Part shown: one piece after another, positions 31,829-42,298 of the stretch
Numbering within the stretch: the stretch's first letter is position 1
Layout of the letters: the number at the start of each line of letters is the position of its first letter
NCBI RefSeq assembly: GCF_900142735.1
Contig: NZ_FRBY01000003.1
Span: forward strand, 248,001-312,000
DNA length: 64,000 nt
Direction: 5' to 3'
Origin: Flavobacterium saccharophilum
GTDB taxonomy: Bacteria > Bacteroidota > Bacteroidia > Flavobacteriales > Flavobacteriaceae
Position numbers and translations under genes: made by a program
Notes under the pieces: model-generated
Databases searched by the model: none
Told to the model about the DNA's origin: nothing
Seen by the model: the letters and a program-made list of their open reading frames with translations, nothing else

Positions 31829-33091
31829 ATGTCAACCCAAACAAAACAATTTACCATCCACGAAGACTGGACAGTCGTTATCCTCGGATTCCTGATTATC
31901 GGAATTTCGTTATTTCTTTTCCTTCCCGAAGTTCCTGTTTTCAAATGGTCAAACGGAACCGATTTAATTTCAGATGTTTTTAATTTCGAAAATCTGAAAA
32001 TCCTCGGAATACAATTTTTATATCTGATTTCGATTGGCACTTTAGGTGCTTTTTTAATCGGAAAATCGGTTAAATATTTTTTACTGGTTTTTCCAATAGT
32101 CTATTTCTTAACGGTAACTGCTCTGATAATTGCAGGAAATACTGAAATAAAAGCGTTAAATTTAGAAGCCGTAATTTTCAGTTTGATAATTGGTTTGGCC
32201 ATTGGCAACTTTTTTAAACTTCCGGAATGGTTTCGTTCTGCCCTTTCTACAGAAGTTTTTGTAAAAATTGGATTAGTTCTCTTGGGAAGCAGCGTGATTT
32301 TTTCAGATATTTTGAAAGCTGGTTCTTTAGGATTAATTCAGGCTTTGCTTGTTGTCTTGTCCGTTTGGTATTTTGCTTTTTGGCTTTGCCGAAAATTAAA
32401 AATGGATGATGAATTGACAATGATGATTTCAAGTGCCGTTTCCATCTGTGGTGTTTCGGCTGCAATTGCAACATCGGGTGCGATTAAAGGTGATTCGAAG
32501 AAACTGTCTTATGTTATTTCGATTGTTTTGGTAACTGCCATTCCCATGATGATTTTCATGCCGATAATTGCCAAATATTTCAATTTTCCTGAAGAAGTTA
32601 CCGGAGCCTGGCTTGGAGGAAGTATTGACACTTCGGGCGCTGTTGTGGCTTCCGGAACTTTGGTTGGAGAAACAGCTTTAAAAATTAGTACTATTGTCAA
32701 GTTTTCTCAAAATGTATTGTTAGGTTTAGCGGCTTTTGCAATCTCTGTTTATTGGACGTACACACATAATAATTCGGCGGAAGCCAAAACTTCAAAACCT
32801 ACATTAAAAGTGATTTGGGAACGTTTTCCAAAGTTTGTAATTGGTTTTATTCTGGCCTCAATAGTATTTTCCTTTTTCCTTACTTCTGAAGTTCGGGACG
32901 GAGTAAAAGACAGTTTAAAAAATCTACAGGGAATCTGGTTTGCATTGGCATTTACGAGCATTGGCTTGGAAACGAATTTTAAAGATCTCTTTCAGAATAA
33001 TAGCAAAAAACCGCTATACGCTTTTCTAATAGCCCAATTATTCAATGTTATTGTCACACTACTAATAGCTTTTTTACTTTTTAGTAAATAA
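31829..33091 (+). CDS. YeiH-type putative sulfate/anion exporter
   Basis: This 420-residue inner-membrane protein has about ten hydrophobic segments and the pattern of the UPF0324/YeiH family, including GLVLLGSSVIFSDILKAG and GGSIDTSGAVVASG. Members are annotated as putative sulfate exporters. The gene sits between a rhodanese-thioredoxin gene and a sulfatase gene, which fits export of sulfate or sulfite released from organic sulfur. The substrate is not proven by sequence. The REP-like element lies immediately upstream. Confidence 0.8.
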   Translation: MSTQTKQFTIHEDWTVVILGFLIIGISLFLFLPEVPVFKWSNGTDLISDVFNFENLKILGIQFLYLISIGTLGAFLIGKSVKYFLLVFPIVYFLTVTALIIAGNTEIKALNLEAVIFSLIIGLAIGNFFKLPEWFRSALSTEVFVKIGLVLLGSSVIFSDILKAGSLGLIQALLVVLSVWYFAFWLCRKLKMDDELTMMISSAVSICGVSAAIATSGAIKGDSKKLSYVISIVLVTAIPMMIFMPIIAKYFNFPEEVTGAWLGGSIDTSGAVVASGTLVGETALKISTIVKFSQNVLLGLAAFAISVYWTYTHNNSAEAKTSKPTLKVIWERFPKFVIGFILASIVFSFFLTSEVRDGVKDSLKNLQGIWFALAFTSIGLETNFKDLFQNNSKKPLYAFLIAQLFNVIVTLLIAFLLFSK

Positions 33092-33141
33092 TTTGATTAC
33101 CACTATAAGTCTGAATAGCGACTTATTAAATTTAAAATAAA

Positions 33142-34797
33142 ATGAAAAAATTATCTCTTACATTCAGCCTTTTTCTTTCGGCAGTTATGCTGATTCAGGC
33201 ACAAAACAAAACGACTTCAACTGCTTCAAAACCTAATATTATCCTGATTATGGTGGATGATATGGGGTATTCCGATTTAGGAAATTATGGTTCTGAAATT
33301 AAAACACCAAATCTGGATAAATTAGCCGGTGAAGGTTTACGCTTACGCGAATTTTACAATAACTCGATTTGTGCACCAACTCGTGGATCTCTCTTAACGG
33401 GACAATACCAGCACAAAGCCGGAATGGGTTTCTTTGATGTTAATTTAGGATTGCCGGCGTATCAGGGTTATCTGAATAAAGAATCTTTGACTTTAGGTGA
33501 AGTTTTTCGTTCGGGTGGTTATAGCACTTTACTTTCAGGAAAATGGCATGTTGGATCTGAAGATCAGGCACAATGGCCCAATCAACGTGGTTTTGATAAA
33601 TTTTACGGTATCTTAAAAGGGGCGTCGAATTATTTTGACACCAAAGGTTTGCCTTTTGGAAAAACGCCATATCCCGTGAAACTAATTCGCAATAATGAAG
33701 AACTGCATCCAAAAGATGATTCCTATTATTTTACAGATGAAATTGGGAATAATGCCGTTACTTTCTTAGACGAGCAAAACAAAGAAAACAAACCTTTCTT
33801 TTTGTATTTAGCCTTTACCGCACCGCACTGGCCGTTGCAGGCAAAACCGGTTGATATTGCCAAATACAGAGGGAAATTTGATGAAGGCTGGGATGTTTTA
33901 AGAGAAAAAAGAATCGAAAAACTAAAAGCAAACGGCATTCTGCCTGCTGATCAAACGATAGCACCAAGAGATCCTGAAGTTCCGGAATGGAGCAAACTGA
34001 CTTATGACGAAAGGCAATTCTGGAAGGCCAAAATGGAAGTCTATGCCGCTATGGTTGATAATATGGATCAAAATGTGGGGAAAGTTTTAGACAAATTAAA
34101 AGCACTCAAAAAAGATAAAAACACACTTATCATTTTCATTTCAGACAATGGTGCTCAAGGTGGATTTAATACTTATAATCCCCTTGGAAGAGGTTTAGTT
34201 CGAAATGACGGACCAGTTGGAACTTCAGGATCGTTTGATTATCAGGAACAAAACTGGGCTTATTTATCAAATACTCCACTTCAGCAATATAAAAATAATA
34301 TGCACGAAGGCGGTTTCAGTTCGCCCTTTATTGCCTGGTTCCCATCAAAAATAAAAGCAGGCCGAATCGATAAAGGAACCGGACATATTATTGACCTCGC
34401 TCCTACTTTTTATGAATTGGCCGGAATTGAATATCCGAAGGAATACAATGGAGTTAATTCAAATCCGCTAGCAGGAAAAAGTTTATTACCCGTTTTATTT
34501 GAAAATGTTTCTGAGGTAAACAGAGGCGCACCATTATTTTGGGAAAGAGCAGGAAACAGAGCCGTTCGCGATGGCAAATGGAAATTAGTTTCAACCTACC
34601 CTTCTTATGAATGGGAACTTTACAACATTGAAACGGATCGTGGTGAAACGACCAATGTGGCACAACAAAATCCGGGAATCGTAAACAAACTTTCTGCTTC
34701 TTATTTTGAATGGGCAGACAGAACCGGAGTTGTTGAGTACAGCAAATTCAAATTAAAACCAGAGGTAATGCCTGGTGGTGCACTATTAAAAAAATAA
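33142..34797 (+). CDS. Secreted arylsulfatase
   Basis: This 551-residue enzyme has a signal peptide (ending near LIQAQ), the metal motif IMVDDMGYSDLG with Asp39-Asp40 and the motif C-A-P-T-R with Cys77 for conversion to formylglycine. ISDNGAQGG carries further metal ligands. It resembles the arylsulfatase A-type branch and is only distantly like the first sulfatase, so the two probably cleave different esters. It ends the run of genes before a terminator at 34830. Both sulfatases need a maturase encoded elsewhere. Confidence 0.9.
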   Translation: MKKLSLTFSLFLSAVMLIQAQNKTTSTASKPNIILIMVDDMGYSDLGNYGSEIKTPNLDKLAGEGLRLREFYNNSICAPTRGSLLTGQYQHKAGMGFFDVNLGLPAYQGYLNKESLTLGEVFRSGGYSTLLSGKWHVGSEDQAQWPNQRGFDKFYGILKGASNYFDTKGLPFGKTPYPVKLIRNNEELHPKDDSYYFTDEIGNNAVTFLDEQNKENKPFFLYLAFTAPHWPLQAKPVDIAKYRGKFDEGWDVLREKRIEKLKANGILPADQTIAPRDPEVPEWSKLTYDERQFWKAKMEVYAAMVDNMDQNVGKVLDKLKALKKDKNTLIIFISDNGAQGGFNTYNPLGRGLVRNDGPVGTSGSFDYQEQNWAYLSNTPLQQYKNNMHEGGFSSPFIAWFPSKIKAGRIDKGTGHIIDLAPTFYELAGIEYPKEYNGVNSNPLAGKSLLPVLFENVSEVNRGAPLFWERAGNRAVRDGKWKLVSTYPSYEWELYNIETDRGETTNVAQQNPGIVNKLSASYFEWADRTGVVEYSKFKLKPEVMPGGALLKK

Positions 34798-34829
34798 CTG
34801 CTTTTTTTGATATTTTAGGGGTGATAACC

Positions 34830-34863
34830 AAAAGCGATTGTTTGTAACAGCAATCGCTTTTTT
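34830..34863 (+). terminator. Rho-independent terminator
   Basis: AAAAGCGATTG (34830-34840) pairs with CAATCGCTTTT (34851-34861) with a ten-base loop and continues into T. It closes the sulfatase transcript. Confidence 0.85.
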
Positions 34864-35149
34864 GTTAACGTTTAATCAAAAAATAAATTTTACTCTTTAA
34901 AAATCAAAAAATACATATATTTAATTCACAAAAATGTTAAATCACTTAAATTTAAACACCATATCAATCAATAGCTATTAAATATTAAATAATTTATGGG
35001 TGTTATTTTTTAAAAAATCCATTTATTCACCCCTTTAAGTTACATATAGTACAAAAACACGCTTTAATGTTATATTTTACATTACTAATATTAGATTCAT
35101 TAACATATTTTTAAGATATTTGATAAAACTAATCCTAAATATTTGAAAA
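34864..35149. other. AT-rich upstream region of the second SusC gene
   Basis: No gene-sized frame is present. GATATTTG at 35115-35122 is a one-mismatch -7 box, 28 bases from the ATG. No leader peptide like that of the first SusC gene was seen. Confidence 0.45.
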
Positions 35150-38137
35150 ATGAGAATTAAGTTAAAGCATTTTTTATGGTTCATATTGATACTATTCGTG
35201 CAAATAGCAACCGCGCAGGAAGGATATATTTCCGGTAAGGTCACAGATAAAAAAGGAATTCCTATTCCCGGAGTAAATATTGTTTTGAAAGGTACTAGTA
35301 CAAGTACACAAAGTGATTTTGATGGAAATTTTAAAATAGAAGCTAAAAAAGGTGCTATTTTAACTCTAAGCTATCTAAGTTTTGCAACTATAAATGTAGC
35401 AGCTTCAAATGACATGAAAATTGAATTAGTTGAAACTCAAAACGAACTGGAAGCTGTACTTGTTGTAGGTTACGGTACTCAAACTAAAAGAAAATCGACA
35501 GATAATATAGCACGAGTTACTGCAAAAGATATTCAGCAGGTACCGGTTGCGAATGTACAGAATGCTTTGGTTGGTAAATTAGCTGGTGTACAAATTACGC
35601 AAACCAATGGTAAAGTTGATGGAGGAATGGATATTAGAGTTCGTGGTGCTGCAAGTATTAGTGCAGGGACACAACCTTTATATGTGTTAGATGGAATTCC
35701 TTTAATCACTTCAGACGAATCAACAAATGGTGCAGCGACAAACCCTTTAATAACATTAAGTCCTAATGAAATTGAATCTATTGATGTATTAAAAGATGCC
35801 TCCTCAGCAGCTATTTACGGAGCTCGTGGTGCTAATGGAGTTGTGATCATTACGACCAAAAAGGGAAAAGATGGAAAAGGTACTTTTTCACTTAATATGT
35901 CTCAGGGTGTCAGTGAAGCTACTCACAAAAAATCATGGTTAAATACAGATCAATATATTGAATTATTTACAGAAGCTTCGATTAATGGAACGGGAGATGC
36001 TGCAGAAGCTGAAAGTACATTCGATTTTCTTGCTCAGGGAACAGATTGGAGAAACCGAGAAGTAAATACAGACTGGCAAGATCTTGCTTTTCAGACTGGT
36101 CTTGCTACCGATGTCGATTTTTCTGTTTCTGGCGGTGATGCTAAAACAAAATATTTCTTTTCTGGTGCTTACAATAATACAACGGGTATTATTGACAGTA
36201 ACGAATTAGAAAGAATTACAGCAAGGTCAAATATATCCCATAAAATTTCTGATAATTTTACAATGGGAATGAATTTAAGTTTTTCAAGATCTATAATAGA
36301 TCGTGTACAAGATGATAACTCATTTACTACACCACTTCAGGCTGTAGCACAGTCTCCATTATCGCCAGCACGTTTAGAAGATGGTACAGCAAATCCAAAC
36401 ACACTATATGCTAACTATTTATTAGCTGCAGATAATTCGTTCTGGAAAACGATGATGAGAAGAATTACCGGTAAAGTTTTTGCTGAATATCAAATAATTC
36501 CTTCTTTAAAAATAAATTCTGATTTTGCATATGATCTTTTAGGACAAACAGAAGACTATTGGCAAGGAAAAAATGCTCCATTTATGGCAACAGACGGAGA
36601 AGCTTATGCAACATCTGTAAATAATGAAACATACATATGGAGTAACTATCTAACTTATGATGCGGTTTTCGCAGAAAAGCACAGTTTAAATGTGGTTGCA
36701 GGTATGGAGTTTAATAAATACACCCGCAGATATCAATCTGTTACAAGTATCTATTTCCCTGATGATTCTTTTCAAACCATTGATGGAGGTGCAGAAGTAA
36801 ATGCAGGAGAAGGAAATGAAACTGCTAGTACTTTTGTGTCTCAATTTGGAAGATTAAACTATGCTTACGACAATAAATATCTTTTCAAAGCTAGTATTCG
36901 TCGTGATGGCTCTTCTCGTTTTGGAAAAAATGAAAGATATGGAACTTTCCCTGCGTTCTCTGCAGGATGGATTATTTCTGAGGAAAGCTTCTTAAAAGAC
37001 AACAATGTTTTATCTTTTCTAAAATTAAAAGGAAGCTGGGGAAAAGTAGGAAATGCTGAAATTGGAAACTTCGCTTCGCGCCAATTATACGGTGCCAGAC
37101 CTTACAATCTAAAATCAGGTCTTTCTTTTGTACAGGCTGGAAATGATGACTTAACCTGGGAAAAATCAACTCAGACAGATGTTGGTATCGAATGGGGTTT
37201 ATTCAACAAATTCAGCTTTGAAGTTGACTATTACGACAAAAGTACTGACGGATTGCTTTTTGACGTACCAAAACCACTTAGTGGAGGAGGTCCAACAACA
37301 ATCACTCAAAATATAGGCAAAGTAAAAAGCAGTGGTTTTGAGGTTACAATAAATACTAAAAACATTGAGAATCAAAATTTAAGATGGACGACCAGCTTTA
37401 ATATTACTACTAATGATTCTAAGGTTGAAGAAATGCCTGACGGACAAGATATTGTTTCGACATTTACAATAAACAGAGTTGGCGAAAACATTTCATCTTT
37501 TTATTTAGTTGAATATGCTGGAGTTGATTCTGCAAACGGAGATGCATTATATTACAAAAACACTGTAAATGCAGATGGTTCCTTAGACAGAAGCACTACT
37601 AATGATTACAGTGAAGCAAAAAGAATTATTGCAGGAAATCCATTTCCAGAATTAATGGCTGGTTTAACTAATACGATAAACTATAAAAACATTGATTTTT
37701 CATTTACTTTCCAGGGAGAATGGGGAGCCAGCATTTATAATTCGGCTGGAAAATACCAATCTGTAGCTGCCGATTATTTTGACAACCAAACTACAGATCA
37801 ATTAAACCGTTGGCAAAATCCTGGCGACATCACAAATGTACCACAAGCAAGATTATATGGAAGTAACGGAACTGGCGAATCTACAAGATTCCTTGATAAA
37901 ACCGATTTTGTTCGTCTAAGAAACTTAACAATTGGTTATACATTGCCAAAAACTACATTAAAAGATGCAGGAATAAGCAGTGTACGTTTTTACGCAACAG
38001 GAGTAAATCTATTAACCTTTACCAATTACAATGGTTATGATCCTGAAGCCAGAAGAGATGATACAGGTATCGGAGAAGAATTTTACTCTGCTCCTCCTGC
38101 CAGAACAATTGCTTTAGGTGTAAATATTAATTTTTAA
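35150..38137 (+). CDS. SusC/RagA-family TonB-dependent outer-membrane transporter
   Basis: This 995-residue protein has a signal peptide (cleavage near IATAQ), the carboxypeptidase-like domain (GYISGKVTDKKGIPIPGVNI), the plug signature ELEAVLVVGYGTQTKRKST and a barrel ending ALGVNINF. The SusD partner is encoded 11 bases downstream. The pair lies after the second sulfatase but behind a terminator, so it is probably a separate transcript. The ligand cannot be named. The two SusC proteins are clearly different from each other and not recent duplicates. Confidence 0.93.
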   Translation: MRIKLKHFLWFILILFVQIATAQEGYISGKVTDKKGIPIPGVNIVLKGTSTSTQSDFDGNFKIEAKKGAILTLSYLSFATINVAASNDMKIELVETQNELEAVLVVGYGTQTKRKSTDNIARVTAKDIQQVPVANVQNALVGKLAGVQITQTNGKVDGGMDIRVRGAASISAGTQPLYVLDGIPLITSDESTNGAATNPLITLSPNEIESIDVLKDASSAAIYGARGANGVVIITTKKGKDGKGTFSLNMSQGVSEATHKKSWLNTDQYIELFTEASINGTGDAAEAESTFDFLAQGTDWRNREVNTDWQDLAFQTGLATDVDFSVSGGDAKTKYFFSGAYNNTTGIIDSNELERITARSNISHKISDNFTMGMNLSFSRSIIDRVQDDNSFTTPLQAVAQSPLSPARLEDGTANPNTLYANYLLAADNSFWKTMMRRITGKVFAEYQIIPSLKINSDFAYDLLGQTEDYWQGKNAPFMATDGEAYATSVNNETYIWSNYLTYDAVFAEKHSLNVVAGMEFNKYTRRYQSVTSIYFPDDSFQTIDGGAEVNAGEGNETASTFVSQFGRLNYAYDNKYLFKASIRRDGSSRFGKNERYGTFPAFSAGWIISEESFLKDNNVLSFLKLKGSWGKVGNAEIGNFASRQLYGARPYNLKSGLSFVQAGNDDLTWEKSTQTDVGIEWGLFNKFSFEVDYYDKSTDGLLFDVPKPLSGGGPTTITQNIGKVKSSGFEVTINTKNIENQNLRWTTSFNITTNDSKVEEMPDGQDIVSTFTINRVGENISSFYLVEYAGVDSANGDALYYKNTVNADGSLDRSTTNDYSEAKRIIAGNPFPELMAGLTNTINYKNIDFSFTFQGEWGASIYNSAGKYQSVAADYFDNQTTDQLNRWQNPGDITNVPQARLYGSNGTGESTRFLDKTDFVRLRNLTIGYTLPKTTLKDAGISSVRFYATGVNLLTFTNYNGYDPEARRDDTGIGEEFYSAPPARTIALGVNINF

Positions 38138-38148
38138 AAACGACACAA

Positions 38149-39540
38149 ATGAAATCATATAAATTTATCTTATTTATACTGCTTACAGCTTTTATAACAA
38201 GCTGTGAAGATGAACTGGAAATTGAACCAAGACAAAATCAAGATTCCGAAGTCACCCTAGGTACTGAAACTGGTATCGTAAATATTTTAAACGGAGCGTA
38301 CGCCATTGCCGCCGATGCAGATGTTTTTGGTGGAAGAAGCTTAGTTTCTGCTGATTTAATGGCACAAACTGGCTTAACCAGTACTACTGATTTTAGATGG
38401 AGAGGAAGTTATGGTGAATTCCGTCAAATGTATACCAAATCAGTTCTGGTAGATAATGCTTTTGTTCGACAAATCTATGCTCGTAATTACGAAATCATTA
38501 ATGCCGCTAATACCGTAATTGAAAATATTGACAAGGTAGCAGATGCTGATAAAAGAACCAGAATGATAGCTGAAGCTAACTTTTTAAAAAGTTTAGCTTA
38601 CTTTGATTTAGTTCGTTTCTTCGGATTGCCATATGAGGCGGGCAAACAGAATACACAGCTTGGAGTTATTATAAGACCTAATGCGATTTATGATTTTAAT
38701 GCCGATCTTTCAAAAGAAAGAAGTACAGTCGAAGAAGTTTACACCCTGATCATTCAGCAATTGAATGATGCTTATAACGGACTTCCTGAGGAGAATAGCT
38801 TTTATCCAGACAAATATGCTGCCAAAGCATTATTAGCAAGAGTCTATCTACAACAGCAAAATTATGCGGCGGCCCGTGATGCAGCAAACGAAGTAATAGA
38901 AAGCAGCGGAAGAGCATTATCAACTACTTATGCAAATGCTTTTAATCATGATGAAAACCAAATTGAAGATATCTTTGCCATTCAAATTACAAAACAAACA
39001 GGTGAAAACGAAATTGTTGTCATGTATGCCTCTGAAGGAAATGGAGGACGTGGCGGTGATGTCGAAATTAGAAATACTTATATCAATAAATTTACAGATC
39101 CGAATGATGATCGAGCAAATTTTAACTATGTAAATCCAGATAACGACAGATTACTGACTTCAAAATACACGAACCAATACGGAGATGTGGGGATAATTCG
39201 CTTAGCTGAAATGTATTTAATAAGAGCTGAGACTAACTTTAGATTAGGAACTTCTGTTGGAGATACTGCACTAAATGATATCAATTTGATTAGAACCAGA
39301 GCACATGCTGAAAATTTTACAGCCCTGACTCTTCCTACTATTTTAAGAGAACGTGAATTAGAACTAGCTATGGAAGGTTTTGCAATTCATGACTTAAAAA
39401 GAACAAAAGGTTCTATAGATGTAAATGCAGACGGATCAGAATTGATTCCTTACGATGATCCAACTTTAGTATTCCCAATCCCATTAAGAGAAATGGATGC
39501 AAATAAACTAATTACCCAAAACCCGGGTTACGGAAGTTAA
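38149..39540 (+). CDS. SusD/RagB-family outer-membrane lipoprotein
   Basis: This 463-residue protein has a lipobox (AFITSC, Cys19) and the SusD features: AEANFLKSLAYFDLVRFFG in the helical repeat, LARVYLQQQNYAAARDAANE and the C-terminal PLREMDANKLITQNPGYGS. It partners the SusC protein encoded 11 bases upstream. A strong terminator follows. It shares no operon with degradative enzymes, so its ligand is open. Confidence 0.92.
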   Translation: MKSYKFILFILLTAFITSCEDELEIEPRQNQDSEVTLGTETGIVNILNGAYAIAADADVFGGRSLVSADLMAQTGLTSTTDFRWRGSYGEFRQMYTKSVLVDNAFVRQIYARNYEIINAANTVIENIDKVADADKRTRMIAEANFLKSLAYFDLVRFFGLPYEAGKQNTQLGVIIRPNAIYDFNADLSKERSTVEEVYTLIIQQLNDAYNGLPEENSFYPDKYAAKALLARVYLQQQNYAAARDAANEVIESSGRALSTTYANAFNHDENQIEDIFAIQITKQTGENEIVVMYASEGNGGRGGDVEIRNTYINKFTDPNDDRANFNYVNPDNDRLLTSKYTNQYGDVGIIRLAEMYLIRAETNFRLGTSVGDTALNDINLIRTRAHAENFTALTLPTILRERELELAMEGFAIHDLKRTKGSIDVNADGSELIPYDDPTLVFPIPLREMDANKLITQNPGYGS

Positions 39541-39566
39541 ATTAAAACCACACCATAAAACAAAAA

Positions 39567-39597
39567 AACCATCCCTACTAAGGGATGGTTTTTTTTA
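39567..39597 (+). terminator. Rho-independent terminator
   Basis: AACCATCCCT (39567-39576) pairs with AGGGATGGTT (39581-39590) around ACTA, followed by T-run. It ends the second SusC/SusD operon. Confidence 0.9.
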
Positions 39598-39667
39598 TGT
39601 GATTTTATAAATAAGGTTGAAAATTAATATAAAATCTATTTTATTTTTAAATGATGAAAGTTAAAAT

Positions 39668-40120
39668 TTATGATGCCATAGCAATTTGTCTGGATGCTGC
39701 TGGCATAGACAATGTGAACGGATCTGAATAACCCGAAAAAAAGGTGTCTAATATTTCCTGAAAAACAGGATGTGCATTTTCAGCCTGAGAAAAAAGTGTC
39801 ATAGAAGAACGTAATTTTCTTGCACCCAATTCTCCAAGTATAGCCTCAATAGATTTTGTTTTATAATCTAATAAAAGCTGTGAAATCTCAATCAAATGTT
39901 TTGATAAAATGGGATGATTAAGAAACTCTTCTGCTTCTGTAAGACCATTGAGAGCATAATAATTAGCAATGGTACTTTTTCCTAAACCTTTTATTTGAGG
40001 AAAAATAAACCACATCCAGTGCGTCTCTTTTTTTCCCTTTTTAATTTCAGAAAAAGCAGTAAGATAAAGTTTGTTTTGCGCGTCTAAAAAACGTGTTATA
40101 TCAGTATTTGAATAAGCCAT
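39668..40120 (-). CDS. DUF1810 family protein
   Basis: This 150-residue protein matches the DUF1810 family: DITRFLDAQNKLYLTAFSEI, then HWMWFIFPQIKGLGKS and the later KLRSSMTLF. The family's function is not established. There is no signal peptide. It is a lone gene on the minus strand between the SusD terminator and the ornithine aminotransferase gene. Confidence 0.85.
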   Translation of the reverse strand: MAYSNTDITRFLDAQNKLYLTAFSEIKKGKKETHWMWFIFPQIKGLGKSTIANYYALNGLTEAEEFLNHPILSKHLIEISQLLLDYKTKSIEAILGELGARKLRSSMTLFSQAENAHPVFQEILDTFFSGYSDPFTLSMPAASRQIAMAS

Positions 40121-40292
40121 TTGTGAAATTGAATTTAAGATTATAACTCAGTTTTTGGTTGTTTATCTTCTTTTCGAATAAATAAAACGGTTAATTTTAA
40201 TTTCTTTATTGAAGACATCCAAAACTACTTAACCTCTTAATCTAAAAGTTATATAATTATTTTAGATCGTTACATAATTTCACATGCATAAA

Positions 40293-40328
40293 AAAAAAGC
40301 TGCAAGACTTTTATCCTGCAGCTTTTTT
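40293..40328 (-). terminator. Rho-independent terminator of rocD
   Basis: AAAAAAGCTGCA (40293-40304) pairs with TGCAGCTTTTTT (40317-40328), with a 12-base loop. It lies 24 bases past the rocD stop and works in either direction. Confidence 0.85.
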
Positions 40329-40351
40329 GCTATGTATATTTTATTATCAAC

Positions 40352-41605
40352 TTAATCTCTAAAATCATTCAAAGATTTCTCAATAATTTCAAGACATTCC
40401 TGAATTTGAATTTCTGTCATTACTAATGGTGGTGCCAGTCTGATTTTATTTCCGTGAGTGGGTTTTGCCAATAATCCATTATCTCTAAATCTTAGACAAA
40501 TTTCCCAAGCTAGATCAGAATCTTCTCCGCAATTAATCACAATCGCATTCAATAAACCTTTTCCACGAACTAATGTGATCAGATTATTTCTTTCAGCAAT
40601 TTCGTTTAATCCTTTTCTTAAAATGATTCCCAAACGTTCTGCATTTTCAGCCAGTTTTTCCTCTTTAATTACTTCTAAAGCGGCAATAGCAACGGCTGCT
40701 GCAACAGGATTTCCTCCAAAAGTAGAACCGTGTTGTCCCGGTTTAATTACATTCATGATTTCGTTGTTACACAAAACTGCTGAAACCGGATAAACTCCTC
40801 CAGAAATTGCTTTTCCTAAAATTAAAATATCAGGCTGTACATTTTCATGATGAACGGCTAATAATTTTCCGGTACGCGCAATTCCGGTCTGAACTTCATC
40901 AGCAATAAACAAAACATTATGTTTCTCACATAAAGCTTTCGCTTTCGCTAAATAACCTTCAGAAGGCACATATACTCCTGCTTCTCCCTGAATTGGTTCA
41001 ACTAAAAATCCAGCAATATTTTTTGATGATGCTAAAGCTTTTTCAAGAGCCTCCAAATTATCGTATTCAATTTTTATAAATCCATCTGTAAACGGACCGA
41101 AGTTTTTACGTGCAGTTTCATCATTAGAAAATGAAATAATAGTCGTAGTTCTTCCATGGAAATTATTTTCACACACTATAATCTGCGCCTGATTTTCAGG
41201 GATTCCTTTTACTTCATAAGCCCATTTTCTACAAACTTTCAATGCTGTTTCAACTGCTTCAGCCCCCGTATTCATTGGTAACACTTTATCAAAACCAAAA
41301 TAGTTGGTTACAAATTCTTCGTAATTTCCTAATTGATCGTTATAAAAAGCACGAGACGTTAAAGTCAGTTTTTGAGCCTGATCAACCATTGCTTTCACAA
41401 TTTTAGGATGACAATGCCCTTGATTTACTGCAGAATAAGCCGATAAAAAATCATAATATTTCTTTCCGTCTACATCCCAAACATATACACCTTCTCCTCT
41501 TTCCAGTACAACCGGAAGCGGATGATAATTATGAGCGCCGTATTTATTTTCTTTTTCAATCAAAATTTCTGATTTTGACGAAAGGGTATTTTCAGTATGA
41601 ATCAT
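40352..41605 (-). CDS. rocD: Ornithine--oxo-acid transaminase
   Basis: This 417-residue PLP enzyme converts ornithine and 2-oxoglutarate to glutamate semialdehyde and glutamate. It shows the class-III aminotransferase pattern [15 protein letters not shown], the PLP Lys in [16 protein letters not shown], and the ornithine aminotransferase features [20 protein letters not shown] and [13 protein letters not shown]. It is divergent from the Lrp regulator gene, which likely responds to an amino acid and may control it. On the minus strand TACTTTTG (41634-41627) is a -7 box match. Confidence 0.93.
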   Translation of the reverse strand: MIHTENTLSSKSEILIEKENKYGAHNYHPLPVVLERGEGVYVWDVDGKKYYDFLSAYSAVNQGHCHPKIVKAMVDQAQKLTLTSRAFYNDQLGNYEEFVTNYFGFDKVLPMNTGAEAVETALKVCRKWAYEVKGIPENQAQIIVCENNFHGRTTTIISFSNDETARKNFGPFTDGFIKIEYDNLEALEKALASSKNIAGFLVEPIQGEAGVYVPSEGYLAKAKALCEKHNVLFIADEVQTGIARTGKLLAVHHENVQPDILILGKAISGGVYPVSAVLCNNEIMNVIKPGQHGSTFGGNPVAAAVAIAALEVIKEEKLAENAERLGIILRKGLNEIAERNNLITLVRGKGLLNAIVINCGEDSDLAWEICLRFRDNGLLAKPTHGNKIRLAPPLVMTEIQIQECLEIIEKSLNDFRD

Positions 41606-41819
41606 GATCTTTCTTTTTTAGAGCTACAAAAGTATTTAAAAATATTAATTTAAGCTATTTAAAATCAATATTTGACTTTAATTTTAACCAAATAAGTCAA
41701 AACACGTAAATTTTCTACTTAAAAAGTAAAATATGATTTTATCATAAATTCCATTTGAGAACCTTTTATTAAAAAAAATAGTTACTTTTATGAATGTAAA
41801 AGTAAACTCAATTTAAAGA

Positions 41820-42272
41820 ATGGAAACATTAGACGAATTTGATATCAATATAATTAAGGAATTGGAAAAAGACGGAAGAATGGCTTTTTCTGCAATTGCT
41901 GCTAATTTGAAAATATCAAACACGATGGTGCATCAGCGTATCAACAGAATGATAGAACAAGGGGTAATTGGCGGTATAAAACCAATTATACAAGAAAAAA
42001 AGATTGGATATGATTGGGCTTCTTTTACCGGAATAACATTGAACAAAGATTCTGATTCAGATCGAATCATCGAAGCGCTAAAAGATATTCCCGAAATCAC
42101 TGAATGTTATTATGTAACGGGTTCTTTCACGCTTTACATCAAAATTATCGCGAAGAATCACGAGCATATGCGAAGAATTCTATATGAAAAAATTGACAGT
42201 ATTCCGGGCATTGCCAAAACCGATTCGATTATTGAATTGGGTTGTGCTTTTAAAAGAAATATTACTTTATAA
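41820..42272 (+). CDS. Lrp/AsnC family transcription regulator
   Basis: This 150-residue protein has an N-terminal winged helix (DEFDINIIKELEKDGRMAFS, AIAANLKISNTMVHQRI) and a C-terminal RAM-type ligand domain with ITECYYVTGSFTLYIKI. Lrp-family proteins bind amino acids and control nearby metabolism. It is divergent from rocD across a 213-base gap and 26 bases ahead of a cyanophycinase-like gene, so control of arginine/ornithine or peptide use is probable. Confidence 0.92.
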   Translation: METLDEFDINIIKELEKDGRMAFSAIAANLKISNTMVHQRINRMIEQGVIGGIKPIIQEKKIGYDWASFTGITLNKDSDSDRIIEALKDIPEITECYYVTGSFTLYIKIIAKNHEHMRRILYEKIDSIPGIAKTDSIIELGCAFKRNITL

Positions 42273-42298
42273 GAGAATCTACTTAACCCTTTCAATCC

